Counted from the first letter of the stretch, positions 27,309 through 38,488 are shown. The stretch is DNA of 64,000 nt from JAEULH01 sp963746275 (GCA_963746275.1 CAVVAX010000036.1:9445-73444), one strand, 5' to 3'. Numbers and translations are program-made. The notes: generated from the letters alone by a model not told the origin.

Positions 27309-28853
27309 TCACTCCTCCAGGAGCGAGAGCTGGCGCTCGGCCGGCTCGGCGTCGATGCGGTCGGTCAAACGGATCGGGTAGTCGCCGGTGAAGCAGGCGT
27401 CACAGAACTGCGGCTTGATCGGATCGCGGCCGGCCTCGCCGACGGCGCGGTAGAGCCCGTTGATGGAGATGTAGGCGAGCGTGTCGACGCCGATGAAGCT
27501 CGCCATCTGCTCGATGCTCCGCGTCGAGGCCAGGAGCTCCTCGCGGTCGGGGGTGTCGATGCCATAGAAGCAGGAATGCGTCGTCGGCGGGCTCGAGATC
27601 CGCAAGTGAACCTCGCGGGCGCCGGCGTTGCGGACCATCTCGACGATCTTCACCGAGGTGGTCCCGCGCACGATCGAGTCGTCCACCAGGATCACCCGCC
27701 TGTCCTTGAGCCTGGAGGCGTTGGCGTTGTGCTTCAGCCGCACGCCGAGCAGGCGGATCTTCTGCGATGGCTCGATGAACGTCCTGCCGACGTAGTGGTT
27801 GCGGATGATGCCAAGCTCGAAGGGGATGCCGGACTCCTGGGCGTAGCCGATGGCCGCCGGCACGCCGGAGTCGGGAACCGGCACGACGATATCCGCCTCG
27901 ACGCCGTTCTCGCGCGCCAGTTCGGCGCCGATCCGCCGGCGCACCTCGTAGACGTTGCGGCCGTCGATGTTGCTGTCGGGTCTGGCGAAGTAGATGTACT
28001 CGAAGATGCAGAACCGCCTGGGCACCTTGGCGAACGGCTTGACGCTGCGCAGGCCCTGGTCGTCGATGACGACGATTTCGCCGGGCTCGACGTCGCGGAC
28101 GTACTGGGCGCCGATGATGTCGAGCGCGCAGGTCTCGGAGGCGAAGATGTGGGCGCTGCCGAGCCGTCCCAGGACCAGCGGGCGCACCCCGTAGGGGTCG
28201 CGCATGCCGATCAACTTGCGCCGGGTGATGGCCACCAGCGAGTAGGTGCCGTCGAGTTGGCGCATGGCGTCGATCAGCCGGTCAACGACCGTCGAATAGT
28301 GACTGGTCGCGACCAGGTGGATGATGGTTTCCGTGTCCGTGGTTGAATGGAAGATGGCGCCCCGGCGAACGAGGTCGCGGCGCATGGCCAGGGCGTTGGT
28401 GAGGTTGCCGTTGTGGGCGATGGTCATCCCGCCAAATTCGAAGTCGGCGAACAGTGGCTGGATGTTGCGGGCGACCGTGCCGCCGGTGGTCGAGTAGCGG
28501 ACGTGGCCGACGGCGACCGATCCCGGCAGGTTGCGGATCACGTTGCCGCTGCCGAAGTTGTCGCCGACCAGGCCTAAGGCCTTGTGGCTGTGGAAGTGCT
28601 CGCCGTCGTAGCTGACGATGCCGGCCGCCTCCTGGCCGCGGTGCTGCAGGGCGTGGAGCCCCAGCGCCGTGGCGGCGGCGGCGTCGTCGTTATGGCCCCA
28701 GATGCCGAAAACGCCGCACTCGTCGCGGAAGTGATCGTCGTCGAGAGCGGCGTCAGCCACGTCATCCGGGTCCGCGAATCCCCCCGTGCCACGCGATTGG
28801 TCGGCGCAACCGGCGGGAGGGCGCGGACGAACGCTAGCCATGCTCAGCACCAT
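27309..28853 (-). CDS. purF: Amidophosphoribosyltransferase
   Basis: A 514-residue enzyme for the first committed step of purine synthesis: PRPP plus glutamine gives phosphoribosylamine. After a 45-residue leader, Cys46 in FRDECGVFGIWG is the expected N-terminal nucleophile after propeptide removal. The glutaminase part contains LQHRGQEAAGI and VAHNGNLTNA. The PRPP site is VILVDDSIVRGTTS. The ATG overlaps the cvpA stop by 1 base, showing translational coupling. A cluster of cysteines (CFYGIDTPDR, FCDACFTGDYP) fits the iron-sulfur type of PurF. Confidence 0.96.
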   Translation of the reverse strand: MVLSMASVRPRPPAGCADQSRGTGGFADPDDVADAALDDDHFRDECGVFGIWGHNDDAAAATALGLHALQHRGQEAAGIVSYDGEHFHSHKALGLVGDNFGSGNVIRNLPGSVAVGHVRYSTTGGTVARNIQPLFADFEFGGMTIAHNGNLTNALAMRRDLVRRGAIFHSTTDTETIIHLVATSHYSTVVDRLIDAMRQLDGTYSLVAITRRKLIGMRDPYGVRPLVLGRLGSAHIFASETCALDIIGAQYVRDVEPGEIVVIDDQGLRSVKPFAKVPRRFCIFEYIYFARPDSNIDGRNVYEVRRRIGAELARENGVEADIVVPVPDSGVPAAIGYAQESGIPFELGIIRNHYVGRTFIEPSQKIRLLGVRLKHNANASRLKDRRVILVDDSIVRGTTSVKIVEMVRNAGAREVHLRISSPPTTHSCFYGIDTPDREELLASTRSIEQMASFIGVDTLAYISINGLYRAVGEAGRDPIKPQFCDACFTGDYPIRLTDRIDAEPAERQLSLLEE

Positions 28854-29525
28854 CAGCGATTGGTTTGCAGAAGGCGTTCCAGGTCTTTTCGCTCCCGATC
28901 CCCGTAGCCTTCGGCGGGAGGCTCGGACCCGACCGGCGGGCCCTTCGGCTGCGGATTCAAGATGTCGCGCATCATCTGATGGGTTTCAAGCGCCTGGCGG
29001 CCGCGCTCGCGTGCCGCATCGGCGCTTTGGCTGGTCTGCTCGCGGGTCTCGCTGGGGACCAGGCCGCGCAGCGCATCGGCGCCGCTCGCGACCAGTGGCA
29101 GCGTTCGGGCATTCGCCAGCCAGCCCGGTTCGCGCCCGGTTGGCATGATCCACTGCAGGGCGATGTAGGCGAGGCAGACCAGGACGGCGCCGCGGGCAAG
29201 GCCGAAGACGAAGCCCAGCGAGCGGTCGAGTGCGTTCAGCGCGCTGCCCTTGACCCGATCCGTCAAGAGCCGGGTGAGCAGCGACAGCACGATCAGGGCG
29301 ACGACGAAGATGAAGGCGCCGGCGGCGATGTCGGCGATCAAAGGCGTCGCGATCAGGTCCTGGGCGTAGGGGCGGACGTAGGGCAGGCCATAGAAGACGG
29401 CAAAGATCGCGCCGATCCAGGCGACCACGGCGAGGACCTCGTGGACGAAGCCGCGGAGGAAGGCGAGCAGGGCGGAGATGGCAAGCACGCCGAGGACGGC
29501 GAGGTCGAAGACCGTGAACGGGAAC

Positions 29526-29533
<8 letters not shown>
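28853..29533 (-). CDS. cvpA: CvpA family membrane protein
   Basis: A 226-residue inner-membrane protein. The ATG at 29533 gives MSEFPFTVFDLAVLGVLAISALLAFLRGFVHEVL, the family N-terminus with its conserved GF-E element. About four hydrophobic segments follow in the first 130 residues, and then a hydrophilic tail. CvpA is needed for colicin V production and envelope homeostasis in E. coli and is often co-transcribed with purF, as here. It overlaps radA by 8 bases at its start and purF by 1 base at its end. Confidence 0.92.
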
Positions 29534-30923
<1,390 letters not shown>

Positions 30924-30976
30924 GCGTTGTCGTCCTCGAGTTTAAGCCGGCCTCACCGGTCGTTTGCCGCCCTGCC

Positions 30977-31753
30977 TTAAGCGCGGATCGCCATCTGGAT
31001 CGGGCCTTCGGCGCGGCCATTGATGAACTGGTCGACGCGCTCGTCGCCGGAGCTGTCGATGTCGGCAACCTGGCCCGCCCAGATGATCCTGCCTTGATAC
31101 AGCATAGCGATCCGGTTGGCGATCTTGCGGGCGCTGGCCATGTCGTGGGTGATCGACAGCGCGCTGACGCCGGCATCGCGGGTGATCTTGACGATCAGGT
31201 CGTTGATGACGTCGGCCATGATAGGGTCGAGGCCGGTCGTGGGCTCGTCGAAAAAGATGATCTCGGGATCGGCGGCGATGGCGCGGGCGAGTGCCACCCG
31301 CTTCTGCATCCCACCGGAAAGCTCCGCCGGATGCAGCGCGCCCACGTCGGCAGCGAGGCCGACCTGCGCCAGCTTGGCCAGCGCCGTCTCCTTCGCTTTG
31401 GCGCGGTCCAGCCTTTTTGTCGCCAGCAGGCCGAAGGCCACGTTCTCCCACACCGGCAGGCTGTCGAACAGCGCCCCGCCCTGGAACAGCATTCCGAACT
31501 TGCGGTTGATGGCCTCGCGCTCGCTCGTCGTGATCTTCAGCACGTCGACGCCGTCGATCTCGATGCTGCCGGCGTCGGCCCGGAGCAGGCCGAGGACGCA
31601 CTTGAGCAGCACCGACTTGCCACTGCCGGAGCCGCCGATGACCACGACGGATTCGCCGGCGCCAACGTCGAGGTCAAGGCCGTCGAGGACGATCTTGCGG
31701 CCGAACGCCTTTTTCAGCCCGCGGATGCGGATCTTGGGCGGAGGCTCACTCAT
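30977..31753 (-). CDS. ABC transporter ATP-binding protein, MlaF/Ttg2A type
   Basis: A 258-residue ATPase. Walker A is GGSGSGKS (residues 40-47), the signature is LSGGMQKRVALARAIA and Walker B is IIFFDEPTTGLDP. The GGMQKR form of the signature is typical of MlaF-type lipid transporters, which move phospholipids between the membranes. The start overlaps the permease stop by 4 bases. No MlaD (MCE), MlaC or MlaB gene is next to it, so the remaining subunits must be elsewhere. Confidence 0.92.
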   Translation of the reverse strand: MSEPPPKIRIRGLKKAFGRKIVLDGLDLDVGAGESVVVIGGSGSGKSVLLKCVLGLLRADAGSIEIDGVDVLKITTSEREAINRKFGMLFQGGALFDSLPVWENVAFGLLATKRLDRAKAKETALAKLAQVGLAADVGALHPAELSGGMQKRVALARAIAADPEIIFFDEPTTGLDPIMADVINDLIVKITRDAGVSALSITHDMASARKIANRIAMLYQGRIIWAGQVADIDSSGDERVDQFINGRAEGPIQMAIRA

Positions 31754-32523
31754 CTCGAAAAGAACAGCTCAGTCAGGATGTAGTCGAAGCACAGGATCAG
31801 GATCGCAGAGGAAACCACGGCGTTCGTGGTCGCCGCGCCCACGCCCTGCGCCCCGCCGCGGGAGGTGTAGCCGTGGTAGCACCCCATGAGCGTGACGATC
31901 AGGCCGAACACCGCGGCCTTGACCAGGCCGGAGACCACGTCCTCGGTCTGCAGCGCGTCGAAGGTGTTCTGCAGGTAGTTGGCCGGGTTGAAGCCGAGCT
32001 TGTAGACGGCGACGAGATAGCCGCCGAAGACGCCGATGATGTCGGCGATGACGACGAGCAAAGGTAGCATGGTCACGCCGGCGATCAGCCGGGGCGCCAC
32101 CATGAACTTCATCGGGTTAGTCGACAGCGTACTCAGCGCGTCGATCTGCTCGGTCACCCGCATGGTGCCGATTTCGGCGGCCATGGCGGCGCCGATGCGG
32201 CCCGCGACCATCAGTCCGGCCAGGACCGGCCCCAACTCGCGGGTAATGGAGACGACGACGACGTTGGCGACCGCGCCCTCGGCGGAGAAGCGGGAAAAGC
32301 CGGTGTAGCTCTGCAGCGCCAGCACCATGCCGGTGAAGATGGCGGTGAGCCCCACCACCGGCAGCGAGTAGTAGCCGATCTCGATGAGCTGCCGGCCGAG
32401 GTTGCGCAGGTAGAACGGCGGGCGGACGCAGTGGCTTAAGGCGACGCCGGCGAACAGCACCACCCGGCCCACCGTCGTCAGGAACTCGAGCACCACGTGG
32501 CCGACGAGCTGCAGTACTCTCAT
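31750..32523 (-). CDS. MlaE-family ABC transporter permease
   Basis: A 257-residue inner-membrane permease of the MlaE/YrbE family. Motifs include GLTAIFTGMVLALQSYTGFSRFSAEG, ITRELGPVLAGLMVAGRIGAAMAAEIGTM and the family element EQIDALSTLSTNPMKFMVAPR. Five or six hydrophobic segments are predicted. The ATG at 32523 is preferred over an upstream TTG. It pairs with the overlapping ATPase gene. A family A palindromic repeat separates it from alr upstream. Confidence 0.93.
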   Translation of the reverse strand: MRVLQLVGHVVLEFLTTVGRVVLFAGVALSHCVRPPFYLRNLGRQLIEIGYYSLPVVGLTAIFTGMVLALQSYTGFSRFSAEGAVANVVVVSITRELGPVLAGLMVAGRIGAAMAAEIGTMRVTEQIDALSTLSTNPMKFMVAPRLIAGVTMLPLLVVIADIIGVFGGYLVAVYKLGFNPANYLQNTFDALQTEDVVSGLVKAAVFGLIVTLMGCYHGYTSRGGAQGVGAATTNAVVSSAILILCFDYILTELFFSR

Positions 32524-32560
32524 GGCGCGCCACAAGAGCGACAGGCGCGTCGGATCGACG

Positions 32561-32624
32561 CCCTCGCCCTCCCGCTGCGCGGGTCCCTCCCTCTCCCGCT
32601 CGCGGGAGAGGGTCCGGGTGCGGG
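32561..32624. repeat. Dispersed palindromic repeat, family A copy 2
   Basis: Almost the same sequence as the copy at 3347-3410, including the hairpin CCTCTCCCGC / GCGGGAGAGG at about 32590-32612. It lies between alr and the MlaE permease gene, just upstream of the permease start, and so inside the transcribed region of the operon. Confidence 0.8.
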
Positions 32625-32691
32625 CAGTTGCCTGGACGGCATCCTCGCGAGAGAGTCGATGATCCCGCCGCAGGTTGCGGACATGGAAGCC

Positions 32692-33819
32692 CTAAGCCTC
32701 GGGCCGAGCGTGCATGCCGCCGCGGTAGACGCGGTGGTAGCGGCGGCCGAGGCTGGTGAGGATCTCGTAGCCAATGGTGCCGGCATCGGCGGCGACGGCG
32801 TCGACCGCCTGGTGCGGGCCGATGAGTTCGACGATGCCACCGGGCCTCGCCTGGCCGTCGGCAACGGCACTGGCATCGAAGATGGTCAGGTCCATCGATA
32901 CCCGCCCGACCAGCGGCATGCGGATATCGCCAATGTAGCCATGACCCCGATTGCTTAAGGAGCGGAGATAGCCGTCGGCATAGCCGACGCCGACGGTAAC
33001 AAGCCGCTGCCGCCGGCTGGCGCGGTATGTCGCACCATAACCAACGCTCATCCCACCGTCAATCGCCCGCACCTGCAGGATTCTCGCCTTCAGCTCAATG
33101 ACTTGCGCCATCGGATTGGGCGGCTCCGGAACCGGCGAAAGGCCATAGAGGGCGGCGCCCGGGCGACAGAGCGTGCCGTGGTAGGCGGGGCCCAGGAAGA
33201 TCCCCGATGAGGCGGCGAGGGACGCGTCCGCCTTTGGGAAGGTGCGGCGGAGCGCGGCAAAGGCCCGGCACTGCGCCTCGTTCAGCGGATCGTCGGGCAC
33301 ATCCGCGCAAGCGAGGTGGCTCATGACGCAGGCGACGGTGACCCCCGCCAGCCGCTCGGGAGCCGCGGTAAGCACCGCCACGTCCTCGCGGGTCAGCCCG
33401 AGCCGGCACATGCCGGTGTCGGCGTGAAGGGCCACGGCCGGCAAAGCCGGCATCCGCCTGGCGAAGGCCGCCCAGGCGTCGATGTCCGCCAGGCTGTTCA
33501 GCACCGGCCGCAGCCGGTGGTGAACGAACTCGTGCTCGGCGCCCCGGGGCACGCCGGCGAGCACATAGATCTCGCCCTCGTCGACGTCTGCGCGGAGCGC
33601 GATACCCTCGTCGATGCAGGCGACGAAGAACGTCCGGCAGCCGGCCGCCGCCAGGACCGGGGCGACCCTGCCGGCGCCGAGGCCATAGGCGTCGGCCTTG
33701 ACCACGGCGGCGCAGGCGGCGGGCGCCACCCGGCGCGCGAGCTGGCGCCAGTTGGCGACGATCGCGTCGAGGTCGATGGTCAGGACCGCGCTGGTCCGCG
33801 TCGGCTCGATGGTCGTGAT
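32692..33819 (-). CDS. alr: Alanine racemase (start codon unresolved)
   Basis: A PLP enzyme making D-alanine for peptidoglycan. The coding frame includes VLTIDLDAIVANWRQLARR, the PLP lysine in AVVKADAYGLG, HADTGMCRLGL, MSHLACADVP and the second catalytic site GMSVGYGATYRASR. Homology extends back almost to the dnaB stop, but no ATG, GTG or TTG exists there in frame. The codons after the dnaB TGA are ATC ATC ACG. The first standard start (GTG at 33729) would cut off the first strand of the barrel. Either a base of the true ATG is misread or a rare ATC start is used. The gene follows dnaB directly. Confidence 0.88.
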   Translation of the reverse strand: MTTIEPTRTSAVLTIDLDAIVANWRQLARRVAPAACAAVVKADAYGLGAGRVAPVLAAAGCRTFFVACIDEGIALRADVDEGEIYVLAGVPRGAEHEFVHHRLRPVLNSLADIDAWAAFARRMPALPAVALHADTGMCRLGLTREDVAVLTAAPERLAGVTVACVMSHLACADVPDDPLNEAQCRAFAALRRTFPKADASLAASSGIFLGPAYHGTLCRPGAALYGLSPVPEPPNPMAQVIELKARILQVRAIDGGMSVGYGATYRASRRQRLVTVGVGYADGYLRSLSNRGHGYIGDIRMPLVGRVSMDLTIFDASAVADGQARPGGIVELIGPHQAVDAVAADAGTIGYEILTSLGRRYHRVYRGGMHARPEA

Positions 33820-33822
33820 GAT

Positions 33823-35352
33823 TCAGCCTTCCGGCACGGAGAGATTGCGCGTCTCCAGGTCGCCGAAGCGGGTGAACTCGCCCTCGAAGAACAGCTTGAC
33901 GTTGCCGATGGGGCCGTGGCGCTGCTTGGCGATCATCACCTCGGCCTTGTTTGCGGCATCGTGACAGCGTTCGGTCCAGCCGGCATAGCGCTCGTTGAAC
34001 TTCTGCTGTGACTCGTCGGCCTTTTGGACTGGTTCGGCGCGCTCAAGATAGTACTGTTCGCGGAAAATGAACATAACCACGTCCGAGTCCTGCTCAATCG
34101 TGCCGGATTCGCGCAGGTCCGCAAGCTGCGGCCGCTTGTCCTCCCGCTGCTCGACGGCGCGCGAGAGCTGCGAGAGGGCGAGCACCGGGACGTTGAGGTC
34201 CTTGGCCATCGCCTTCAATCCGCGGGTGATCTCGGAAAGCTCCTGGACCCGGTTGTCGTGGCGGGCGCCGTGGGAGGGGGCGATGAGCTGCAGGTAGTCG
34301 ATGACGATCAGCCCGAGGCCGTGCTGGCGTTGCATCCGCCGCGCCCGGGTGCGCATCGCGCTGATGGAGAGCGCCGGCGTGTCGTCGATGAAGATCGGCA
34401 GCCGCTGCAGCTCGCGGCTGGCGACGACGAGGTCAGCGAACTTGTCGTTAGCGACCATGCCGCGGCGGATCTTGTCCGACGGGATCTTGGTCTGCTCGGC
34501 CAGCACCCGGGTAGCGAGCTGCTCGGAGGACATCTCCAGGGAGAAGAAGCCGACGACCGCGCCGTCGACCGCCTTCTCCTGGCCGTCGTCGCCCTGGCCG
34601 ACCAGATGCCGGCGGGCGGCGTTGAAGGCGATGTTGGTGGCGAGTGCGGTCTTGCCCATGGAAGGGCGGCCGGCGAGGATGACCAGGTCCGAGGGGTGGA
34701 GCCCGCCGAGCTTGCCGTCGAGGTCGCGAAAGCCGGTGGTGACGCCGCTCACCTGGCCTTGGCGCTTGTGCGCCGCCTCAGCCAGCTTCAGCGCCTTGGT
34801 CAGCGAGGCGGTGAAGCCCTCGAAACCGCCGTCCTGGTTGCCGCGGGTGGCGAGGTCGTAGAGGCTCTGCTCGGCGACCTCGATCTGCGTTTCCGCCTCC
34901 AGGCCGGCTTCCTCGCCGTAGGCTCGGTTGACGACGTCCTCGCCGATCGCGATCAACTCGCGGCGAAGGTGGAGATCGTGGATGAGCCGGCCGTACTCGC
35001 CGGCGTTGATGACGGTGACGGCGCAGTCGACCAGCCGGTTCAGGTAGCCAGGGCCGCCGACCTGGTCGAGGGCGCCGGCCTGGTCGAGGTAGCTCTTCAT
35101 CGTCACCGAATCGGCGAGCTGGCCGCGCTCCACCATCCGCCCGCAGCTTTCGAAGATCCGCCGATGCTCGGCCAGGGCGAAGTGCTCCGCGCGGAGGAAG
35201 TCGGCGACGCGCTCATAGGCGCGCGGGTTGACCAGGATGGCGCCGAGCAGCGCCATCTCCGCCTCGATGTTGTGAGGGATGCGGCGGAAGGCAGGAAGGC
35301 CGGCGAGACCGTCGAGGTCGTCCGGCCGGGGCGCGACGAGCGGGCTGTTCAT
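33823..35352 (-). CDS. dnaB: Replicative DNA helicase DnaB
   Basis: A 509-residue hexameric helicase that unwinds DNA ahead of the replisome. The N-terminal domain begins RIPHNIEAEMALLGAIL. The RecA-like motor has Walker A GRPSMGKT (residues 228-235), MSSEQLATRVLAE and the DYLQLI element. LSQLSRAVEQREDKRPQLADLRESGTIEQDSD is the classic motif region. No intein is present and the length is normal. It lies upstream of alr and about 160 bases after the CFA synthase gene on the same strand. Confidence 0.96.
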   Translation of the reverse strand: MNSPLVAPRPDDLDGLAGLPAFRRIPHNIEAEMALLGAILVNPRAYERVADFLRAEHFALAEHRRIFESCGRMVERGQLADSVTMKSYLDQAGALDQVGGPGYLNRLVDCAVTVINAGEYGRLIHDLHLRRELIAIGEDVVNRAYGEEAGLEAETQIEVAEQSLYDLATRGNQDGGFEGFTASLTKALKLAEAAHKRQGQVSGVTTGFRDLDGKLGGLHPSDLVILAGRPSMGKTALATNIAFNAARRHLVGQGDDGQEKAVDGAVVGFFSLEMSSEQLATRVLAEQTKIPSDKIRRGMVANDKFADLVVASRELQRLPIFIDDTPALSISAMRTRARRMQRQHGLGLIVIDYLQLIAPSHGARHDNRVQELSEITRGLKAMAKDLNVPVLALSQLSRAVEQREDKRPQLADLRESGTIEQDSDVVMFIFREQYYLERAEPVQKADESQQKFNERYAGWTERCHDAANKAEVMIAKQRHGPIGNVKLFFEGEFTRFGDLETRNLSVPEG

Positions 35353-35513
35353 GCCATCAGCATACGCCAGCGCGACCGCGCGGGGACTGGGGGTAACTCA
35401 ATCCAGCGGGCATAAGCGGCGCGGCCCGGGCGCGCCGGCGGGTTTGCGGGGATAAGCCGGGATGAACCGGGATAACCCTGTGGACGGATTGGTCACCCAA
35501 CAGCACGCCCGCC

Positions 35514-36758
35514 TCAGGCGGCCCGTTCGCCGCGCTGGCCCTCCTCCGCCGCCGCCAGCGCCCGCTCCGTCTGAGTGATGTAGTCGCGGGTCAGCGGCAC
35601 CGCCTCCTGCCTGCGGGCGAGCTGGATCTGGAAGACGGCGCAGCGCAGATAGCGGAACATGATCTCGGCCGCGGCCAAGTAGAACTCCCACATCCGGCAG
35701 AAGCGCTCGTCGTAGAGCTCCGCCGCCGCCCGCCGGTTGGCCTGGAACCGCTGCCGCCACTGCCGCACGGTGTAGGCATAGTGGAGCCTGAGGATCTCGA
35801 TGTCGGTCACCCACAGCCCCGCCCGCTCCACCGCGGTCATCACCTCCGACAGCGCCGGGCTGTAGCCGCCGGGAAAGATGTACTTGCGGATCCAGGGGTT
35901 GGTGTTGCCCGGCACATGCACGCGGCCGATGGTGTGGAGCAGGGCGACGCCGTTTTCGGCGAGGCGGTCATTGACCTGGCGAAAGAACGCCTCGTAGTGG
36001 TTGACGCCCACGTGCTCGAACATGCCCACCGAGACGATGCGGTCGAACGTGCCACCCTGCTCGCGGTAGTCGCGCAGCGCGAAGGACACCCGATCGGACA
36101 GCCCCTCCGCTTTGGCGCGGGCCTCGGCGGTGGCCAGCTGCTCATGGGACAGGGTGATGCCGGTGACGCGTGCCGCCGTGCGCTCCGCCAGGTAGAGGGC
36201 GAGCCCGCCCCAGCCCGAGCCGATATCCAGCACCGACATGCCCGGCTCGAGCAGGAGCTTGGCGGCGATATGCCGGCGCTTCTGCGCCTGCGCCAGGTCG
36301 ATCCCGTCCTCGGGCGTCAAGAAGTAGGCACAGGAGTACTGCTGGTCGCTGTCGAGGAACAGCCGGTAGAGGGCGCCGGAGAGGTCGTAGTGATGGGCGA
36401 CGTTGCGCTGCGCCCGCTTCGCCGGGTTGAACTGCTGGAGCCGGCGCAGGCCGATGTCGATCCGCCGCATGACGCCGTCGAAGGGATGGTCCTCACCTGC
36501 GGCGTCGATGTTACGGCCGACGAGGTCGAGGAAGTCGTAGATCGAGCCATCCTCGACGGTCAAAAGCCCGTCCATGTAGGCTTCGCCGGCACTGATCTCT
36601 GGCCGGAGGAACAGCTTCCAATGCAGCGCGCGGTCATGGAGGCGGATGGTGACCGCCGGGCCGTCGCTCCCAGTGAAGATATGCTTCTTGTCGTCGGCGT
36701 CGATGACGGTCAGACGCCCGACCTGGATCAACTGCTGCAGAAGGCGTGCCAGCAACAT
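35514..36758 (-). CDS. Cyclopropane-fatty-acyl-phospholipid synthase family methyltransferase
   Basis: A 414-residue SAM-dependent enzyme that methylates unsaturated acyl chains of phospholipids. The N-terminal lipid-binding part contains LHDRALHWKLFLRPEISAGEAYMDG. The SAM site is VLDIGSGWGGLALYLAE and the catalytic region contains SVGMFEHVG and YIFPGGYSPAL. It lies between rplI and dnaB, splitting the usual rplI-dnaB neighbourhood, with 215 bases of non-coding DNA upstream and 161 downstream. It probably has its own promoter. Confidence 0.92.
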   Translation of the reverse strand: MLLARLLQQLIQVGRLTVIDADDKKHIFTGSDGPAVTIRLHDRALHWKLFLRPEISAGEAYMDGLLTVEDGSIYDFLDLVGRNIDAAGEDHPFDGVMRRIDIGLRRLQQFNPAKRAQRNVAHHYDLSGALYRLFLDSDQQYSCAYFLTPEDGIDLAQAQKRRHIAAKLLLEPGMSVLDIGSGWGGLALYLAERTAARVTGITLSHEQLATAEARAKAEGLSDRVSFALRDYREQGGTFDRIVSVGMFEHVGVNHYEAFFRQVNDRLAENGVALLHTIGRVHVPGNTNPWIRKYIFPGGYSPALSEVMTAVERAGLWVTDIEILRLHYAYTVRQWRQRFQANRRAAAELYDERFCRMWEFYLAAAEIMFRYLRCAVFQIQLARRQEAVPLTRDYITQTERALAAAEEGQRGERAA

Positions 36759-36973
36759 CGCTTTGCTCCGCTTCTTGTTTCGTTATCCCTCCGTCAATAG
36801 CGGCAACGCGGGCACCGCGCTCACTGCCACAGGATAGTAGCACGGCATTGCAGCAACCTACAGCGCTACAACCTGCCCCAGGCAGGGGCGCAGAGCAGCA
36901 TCATCCCGGCGCGGGCGCGCCCAGCATGGCGTTCAGAGGTGCCTGCTAGAGCGAGGCCACGGGGCTGCCGGGT

Positions 36974-37552
36974 TCAGCGGCCGTAGTCGGTGACCTCCGC
37001 CGGAGCGGTCATCGCCGCGAGCTCTTCTTCCAGGGTGAGCTCCTCGGCCTCTTGCTCGTCCTGCGGCGCGGCGATGTCGCCGCCGCGGGCCTGGATCTGC
37101 GCCTCGTCGGCCGTGCGGGCGACATTCACCTGCACCGAAACAATGACCTCCGGGTGCAGGCTGACCGACACCGTGTGCACGCCCAACGACTTGATCGGCT
37201 GGTTGAGGCGGATCTGGCTACGCCCGACGCTGAAGCCCGCGTCCGTCACGGCGGCGGCGATGTCCGCGGCGGTGGCCGAGCCGTAGAGCTGGCCGCTGTC
37301 GCCGGCCTGGCGGATCAGCGTCACGCTCAGCCCGTCGAGCTTGGCCGCGACCGCCTCGGCCTCCTTCCGCCGCTCGAGGTTGCGCGCCTCGAGCTGCGCC
37401 CGCTGCGCCTCGAAGCGCTTGCGGTTCTCGTCTGTCGCCGGCGCGGCCTTACGTTGCGGGATGAGGTAGTTCCGGGCATAGCCGGGGCGAACCTTGACGA
37501 CCTCGCCCATCTGGCCGAGGTGCTCGACGCGCTCCAACAGGATGACTTGCAT
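36974..37552 (-). CDS. rplI: 50S ribosomal protein L9
   Basis: A 192-residue L9. The N-terminal domain reads MQVILLERVEHLGQMGEVVKV and RPGYARNYLIP, followed by the long connecting helix and the C-terminal rRNA-binding domain (LYGSATAADIAAAV, IKSLGVHTVSVSLHPEV). The acidic tail of about 40 residues after the fold is longer than in E. coli, as is usual in alphaproteobacteria. The gene starts 3 bases after the DUF2232 gene ends. Confidence 0.97.
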   Translation of the reverse strand: MQVILLERVEHLGQMGEVVKVRPGYARNYLIPQRKAAPATDENRKRFEAQRAQLEARNLERRKEAEAVAAKLDGLSVTLIRQAGDSGQLYGSATAADIAAAVTDAGFSVGRSQIRLNQPIKSLGVHTVSVSLHPEVIVSVQVNVARTADEAQIQARGGDIAAPQDEQEAEELTLEEELAAMTAPAEVTDYGR

Positions 37553-37555
37553 GCT

Positions 37556-38488
37556 CTACTCCTTGCGGCCGGGCGACGCGATGATGCGCTCGCGCAGCCC
37601 GACCCATTGCTCGATCATGCCGAGGCCGGCCACGATCGCCCCGGCAACGAGGGTGAAGACGACGAGGATGACGTAAAAGCCGGCCAGCAGCAGCGGCTTG
37701 GCGGCGCTTCGCCGGGCGAGGGCGTGGACCACGGTCAGGCCGAGGAAGAAGTACGGCGTGGCCAGGACCATGGCGACGTTGCGGGCCAGGTACTGGGCGT
37801 CGCCGCTGGTGACGAGCGAGATCGCCGCGGCCCCGACCAGCGGCCACGCCAGCCAGTCCGGCAGGCTCAGCGTCGCCCATGCCGGGGTCTGCCGCAGCGC
37901 CTGGCCGCGGCCGCTGACGATGCGCTGGGCGAGCAGGGCGTTCCCCACGATCAGGAGCTGCCAGCTCACCCCCGACAGGCCGACGAACATCGGCGCCGCG
38001 GTCTCGATGAACCGCTGGCGGGCATCGGCGGGCAGCCCGCTCATGGTCGTCGCCAGGCCGCCGTCGAGGAAACCGCGGACCGCCACCTCCACGCCCGCCT
38101 CGCCGCGGCCGATGAGGGCAAAGGAGCCGGCGACCAGGGCGGCGAAGACGGCGAGGCTCGCCAGAGCAACCCCAGCGGCACGGGCGCCGTCGGCGCGGTC
38201 CGACCTGTCGCCGGCCAGCGCTCGGTCGACGATGAGCGCGGAGGGTAGCGCGTGCAGCCCGGCGTAGACGCTGGCGGCGGCGACGCCGGCGACCGCCAGT
38301 GACAGGAGGATGCCGACGCCCGCGGCAATGGCGGCGGCCTTCGGCCCGAAGGCCAGGCCGACGGCCAGCAACGGCAGCGGCGCGAGGCAGGCGACCAGGA
38401 TCGCGCCCGGCAGGCCGAACTGTCCCGCGAGCGACGCGACCGCACTGAGACCGCCTCCGCCGATGGCGATGAGCATGGACTTGCTCAT
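37556..38488 (-). CDS. DUF2232 multi-pass membrane protein
   Basis: A 310-residue membrane protein with about eight hydrophobic segments, glycine- and alanine-rich, ending GLRERIIASPGRKE. Proteins of this kind (DUF2232, YybS-like) recur between rpsR and rplI in alphaproteobacteria, which is how it is recognised here. Its function is unknown. An internal ATG four codons in is an equally good start. It is co-transcribed with the ribosomal protein genes. Confidence 0.82.
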   Translation of the reverse strand: MSKSMLIAIGGGGLSAVASLAGQFGLPGAILVACLAPLPLLAVGLAFGPKAAAIAAGVGILLSLAVAGVAAASVYAGLHALPSALIVDRALAGDRSDRADGARAAGVALASLAVFAALVAGSFALIGRGEAGVEVAVRGFLDGGLATTMSGLPADARQRFIETAAPMFVGLSGVSWQLLIVGNALLAQRIVSGRGQALRQTPAWATLSLPDWLAWPLVGAAAISLVTSGDAQYLARNVAMVLATPYFFLGLTVVHALARRSAAKPLLLAGFYVILVVFTLVAGAIVAGLGMIEQWVGLRERIIASPGRKE

